From Acidimicrobiaceae bacterium (lineage in GTDB: Bacteria; Actinomycetota; Acidimicrobiia; Acidimicrobiales; UBA8190), in assembly GCA_003151475.1 (NCBI GenBank), contig PLXQ01000045.1:4183-68182 (forward strand): a stretch of 64,000 nt of DNA, read 5' to 3'. Shown in pieces: positions 61,112 to 64,000 of this stretch (positions are counted from its first letter, which is position 1; every line of letters begins with the position of its first letter). A model generated the notes under the pieces. That model saw only the letters and a list, made by a program, of their open reading frames with translations, had not been told where the DNA came from and did not search any database. A program made the position numbers and the translations under genes.

Positions 61112-62229
61112 CGGCTCAACACCTCCCCGAGGGCGGCGAGCAACAGCGTCACATTGCGGCGGCGTGCCGTGTGGCCCATGCACCCGATACGCCAGGCCTT
61201 GCCGGCAAGCGGACCCACCCCGGCGCCTATCTCAATACCGAAATCATCGAGGAGCATCCGCCTCACATCGGCTTCTTCGCACCCCGGAACCAGATCATCG
61301 GGCACCCAGACGGTCGTCAACTGGGGTAGCCGGTGTTCGACGGGTGCCACCAGGCGCATCCCCATCGAAACAAGTCCGTCTTGGAGAAGGCGCCCACAGC
61401 TCTGGTGCCGCGCCCATGACGACTCGAGTCCCTCCTCGAGCAAGGTCCCGAGGCCAGCGTGGAGCGCGTAGATCATCGATACGGGTGCGGTGTGATGGTA
61501 TGCACGACCCTCTCGCGCATCGACGTATCGCGACAGCAGACCCAGATCGAAGTACCACGAAGACGGGCGCTCGACGAGCCGCTGACGCGCCCTGTCACCT
61601 ACCGTGATTGGAGCCAACCCGGGGGGTACACCCAAGCACTTCTGCGATCCGCTGTAGGCCACGTCGACATTCCAGCCGTCCACGTCGACGTCAATTCCTC
61701 CCAGCGATGTCACCATGTCGACGAGGAGCAGAGCGTCCCTCTTGCCGTTCCCGATGGGGCCGATCTCGTTTCGCACGCCGGTCGATGTCTCGGCGTGGAC
61801 GAGAGCGATGATGGCCGGCGAATCATGGGCGGCCAAGACAGCCTCCGGATCAAGGGGTTCTCCCCATGGGGCTTCCACGGTCACGACCTCGGCCCCAAGG
61901 CGGCGGGCCGTCTCGCACATCCGGGCTCCGAACAATCCGTTCACGCCGATCACAACGGGGTCTCCCGGACGCACGAAGTTCACGAAGGCAGCTTCCATTC
62001 CCCCCGAACCCGTAGCGCTCACGGGGAACGTCAAAGCGTTGCCGGTTCGGAAGACAAGGCGCAGGCGCTCACACGTCTCGTCCAGCAAGGCGAGAAACTC
62101 CGGATCCAGATGACCGAGCATCGGCCGACACAGGGCGGCGGTGACCTCGGGGTAGGGATTGGACGGTCCCGGGCCCATGAGGACTCGGTCGGTAATCGGC
62201 ACCCCCGGATGGTAGGCATGAAAGCTCAA
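61108..62229 (-). CDS. Class V aminotransferase, serine-glyoxylate/alanine-glyoxylate type
   Basis: A 373-residue PLP enzyme. It begins with the MGPGPSNPYPEV segment, has FPVSATGSGGMEAAFVNFVR, and the PLP lysine in YSGSQKCLGVPPGLAP. The substrate arginine is probably in KAWRIGCMGHTA. The family moves the amino group of serine or alanine to glyoxylate. Glyoxylate could come from the CoA lyase at 23.8 kb. The frame opens at a TTG at 62229; a GTG at 62202 is the other possible start. Confidence 0.88.
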   Translation of the reverse strand: MSFHAYHPGVPITDRVLMGPGPSNPYPEVTAALCRPMLGHLDPEFLALLDETCERLRLVFRTGNALTFPVSATGSGGMEAAFVNFVRPGDPVVIGVNGLFGARMCETARRLGAEVVTVEAPWGEPLDPEAVLAAHDSPAIIALVHAETSTGVRNEIGPIGNGKRDALLLVDMVTSLGGIDVDVDGWNVDVAYSGSQKCLGVPPGLAPITVGDRARQRLVERPSSWYFDLGLLSRYVDAREGRAYHHTAPVSMIYALHAGLGTLLEEGLESSWARHQSCGRLLQDGLVSMGMRLVAPVEHRLPQLTTVWVPDDLVPGCEEADVRRMLLDDFGIEIGAGVGPLAGKAWRIGCMGHTARRRNVTLLLAALGEVLSR

Positions 62230-62347
62230 TCAGTGGCCACTCGCATCGGCGATCTACGGCCACGGGTGGCCTCGGATGGGCCCCATAGGGTGCGGTGAGC
62301 TCGCCCCCCACGGTGGAGCACTCCGTCCCCGGGATTGGAGCCGGTGC

Positions 62348-62383
62348 TATCCTCCCCCCGTGCCCAAGGGCTGCATCCGGTGA
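62348..62383 (+). promoter_or_regulatory. Leaderless promoter with a seven-codon upstream frame
   Basis: TATCCT (62348-62353) is followed by six bases and a GTG (62360). That GTG opens a frame encoding MPKGCIR, whose TGA at 62381-62383 overlaps the GTG of the next gene (GTGA). Transcription starting at the first GTG would translate the peptide and deliver the ribosome to the next start. Confidence 0.4.
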
Positions 62384-64000
62384 GCAGCAGTTCGCGCACA
62401 TCACCCAAGCGCTCGGACCTCAGGGGCGTTTTCGTCATGGGGATGTCCGGCAGCGGCGTGGCCCTGGCCGGAGACGTGTTGCGCCACCTTGGCCTGAGCG
62501 GCGTAGAGAGGTCGGGCTCAGACTCGCTAACCGAATTCAATGACCGACTGCTGGCGGTAGCGGGAGGCAGTCGGCTTCAACTCCCCGCCGTGGGTCCCAG
62601 TGAGGCGGCCCGACTGCTCGCTGCCCACAAGGACGAAGCGGCTCGGGTCTTCGAGAAGTCATTCGGGACGCCGGTTGACTCAAGGGACGGAGGATCACCT
62701 TGGGTTTGGGCCGATCCGCGGCTCAGCCTCTTGGCCATGTTCTGGCAGGGTGTTCTCAACGTCAGCCCCGCCGCCATCCTGATTCACCGGAACCCGTCAC
62801 ATCTGCATGGTCCTGGCCTCGAAGAGTTCGACAGGGACGAGATCGTCATGCAGTGGGACCGCTACAACCGGGCGGCCATGGCCCAGTGCTTCGAGTGGCC
62901 CTCGGCGGTGCTGAGTTACGAGAGCCTGCTTGGTCAGGCAAAAGCACAGGTCCATCTGGTGGCGGAGTTTCTGGGACAGTGCGGGGCCGTGCCCCCAGAA
63001 GGCGGTGTCGCGGCCGCCATAGACATTCTCGAATCGGCGGCGGAGACTGCCTCGGAGGCAATCAGGGCTCCCCTCGGTGTCTTGTCGAGAGATCATCAGA
63101 CGCTCGATCGGATCCTGGGCCGCATGGACGGACTTCATGCCGACCCTGGTCAGTGGAAGACTGAAGCCGGCTTACTGGGAGAAGTGACAACCTTCTACGA
63201 CGAGGACTACTACGGCGTGTCGTACGACACGACCGGCATTCCCTATAACCGTGACGAAGAGCATTGGGTCACCTTCTTCAACGGCATCGCCAGGACGGTG
63301 GACGCCACCATTCATCCCCGGTCGGTGCTCGACGTCGGCTGCGCCACGGGGATGCTGGTCGAGGCGCTCAGGAACGAAGGCATAGACGCTCGAGGAATCG
63401 ACGTCTCACGCTGGGCCATCGAACAAGTACCGGAATCGCTGCGAGCGTATTGCACGATCGGAACCGTCACCGAAGAACTCAGCGGAACTTACGACCTCAT
63501 CACCTGCATAGAGGTCGCCGAGCATCTCCCCACGTTTGCCGTTGACGACGCCATCGCCAACATCTGCCGACATACCGATGCGGTCCTCTTTTCGTCCACT
63601 CCCGACGATTTCGATGAACCGACCCACCTGAACGTGGAGTCGACCGGCTACTGGAGCGCGCTCTTCGTCCGGCACGGCTTTCTCAGAGACGTCGACTATG
63701 ACTCTTCGTTCCTGGCGCCCCACGCCGTCCTCTTTCGTAGAGCAACCACTGACGTGGAGGACGTGGTCTATGAATACGAACGGGCTCTTGCGCTCTCCGG
63801 AACTGCGGCCAACGGGAGGGTCGAGGCCGAGCGCCAAGAGGCCATCGCCGAACACGACAGGCTGGCCGATCGCTACAACACGCTGGCGCAGGACAATTTG
63901 GCCCTTTCTGCCGAATACACACGGGTGGCCGACCAACTTCTTTCGATCTCGCTCGAGCACACCGAGCTCGAGACTCGGCGAAAGGCCGAACTCGACGCGG
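62380..64000 (+). CDS. Sulfotransferase-like and methyltransferase fusion (3' end outside window)
   Basis: The frame runs open from the GTG at 62380 to the end of the window, over 540 codons. Residues 1-250 resemble sulfotransferases. The first loop reads RGVFVMGMSGSGVALAGDVL (compare GxxRSGT), and the second site is AAILIHRNPSHL, with a later AVLSYESLLGQAK. From about residue 300 a class I methyltransferase follows: VLDVGCATGMLVEALRNEG, LITCIEVAEHLP and AVLFSSTPDDFDEPTHLN. A coiled-coil segment begins near residue 470. The lysine/arginine of the first sulfotransferase loop is absent, so transfer may not occur. It is probably the start of another glycan cluster. Confidence 0.78.
   Translation, partial: MSSSSRTSPKRSDLRGVFVMGMSGSGVALAGDVLRHLGLSGVERSGSDSLTEFNDRLLAVAGGSRLQLPAVGPSEAARLLAAHKDEAARVFEKSFGTPVDSRDGGSPWVWADPRLSLLAMFWQGVLNVSPAAILIHRNPSHLHGPGLEEFDRDEIVMQWDRYNRAAMAQCFEWPSAVLSYESLLGQAKAQVHLVAEFLGQCGAVPPEGGVAAAIDILESAAETASEAIRAPLGVLSRDHQTLDRILGRMDGLHADPGQWKTEAGLLGEVTTFYDEDYYGVSYDTTGIPYNRDEEHWVTFFNGIARTVDATIHPRSVLDVGCATGMLVEALRNEGIDARGIDVSRWAIEQVPESLRAYCTIGTVTEELSGTYDLITCIEVAEHLPTFAVDDAIANICRHTDAVLFSSTPDDFDEPTHLNVESTGYWSALFVRHGFLRDVDYDSSFLAPHAVLFRRATTDVEDVVYEYERALALSGTAANGRVEAERQEAIAEHDRLADRYNTLAQDNLALSAEYTRVADQLLSISLEHTELETRRKAELDA

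Overview
The window is GC-rich, gene-dense DNA, most likely from an actinobacterium, possibly of the Acidimicrobiia or a related lineage. The case rests on gene content: SufBCD/SufS/SufU iron-sulfur assembly with a Rieske-type protein, an LCP-family cell-wall ligase, a short MutY, a TIGR03084-family protein, and an acyltransferase/epimerase pair arranged like mycobacterial Rv0502/Rv0501. Many start codons also lie 6-8 bases after a TANNNT -10 box, as expected for leaderless transcripts. No species can be named from the sequence alone.

Layout. 0-10 kb: two SUF loci. The end of one sufC runs into sufS and sufU; a second set has sufB separated from sufD-Rieske-sufC by an enoyl-CoA isomerase-like gene in the opposite orientation. 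10-31 kb: ordinary chromosome with an S9 oligopeptidase, LLM flavin monooxygenase, MBL hydrolase, MutY, MaoC hydratase, acyl-CoA dehydrogenase, CoA-ester lyase, DUF885 and dienelactone hydrolases, an NlpC/P60 hydrolase, an SDR, an Lgt-like membrane protein and a divergent MarR/TIGR03084 pair.

32-57 kb: a large surface-glycan region. The plus-strand block (31.9-41.5 kb) encodes a nucleotide-sugar dehydrogenase, an epimerase, a GT2 transferase and three big membrane proteins. The minus-strand block (49.2-41.6 kb) is a tightly packed operon containing a GDP-heptose pathway (GmhA-, GmhB-, HddA- and HddC-like), a transaldolase that could supply sedoheptulose 7-phosphate, and three NAD(P)-dependent sugar-modifying enzymes and a methyltransferase. 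From 49.5 to 57 kb more glycan genes follow, including a frameshifted acyltransferase and a visibly more AT-rich methyltransferase/GT2/membrane-protein trio.

57-58.5 kb is a graveyard: serine-recombinase-like and IS481-type tails, a short repeat, an odd tRNA gene with anticodon UAA and a frameshifted NlpC/P60 remnant. The final part holds an acyltransferase, an atypical SDR, a GNAT/aminotransferase pair, and a sulfotransferase-like/methyltransferase fusion that runs off the end. The best candidate for an undescribed system is the heptose operon together with its modifying enzymes and the adjacent glycan genes.
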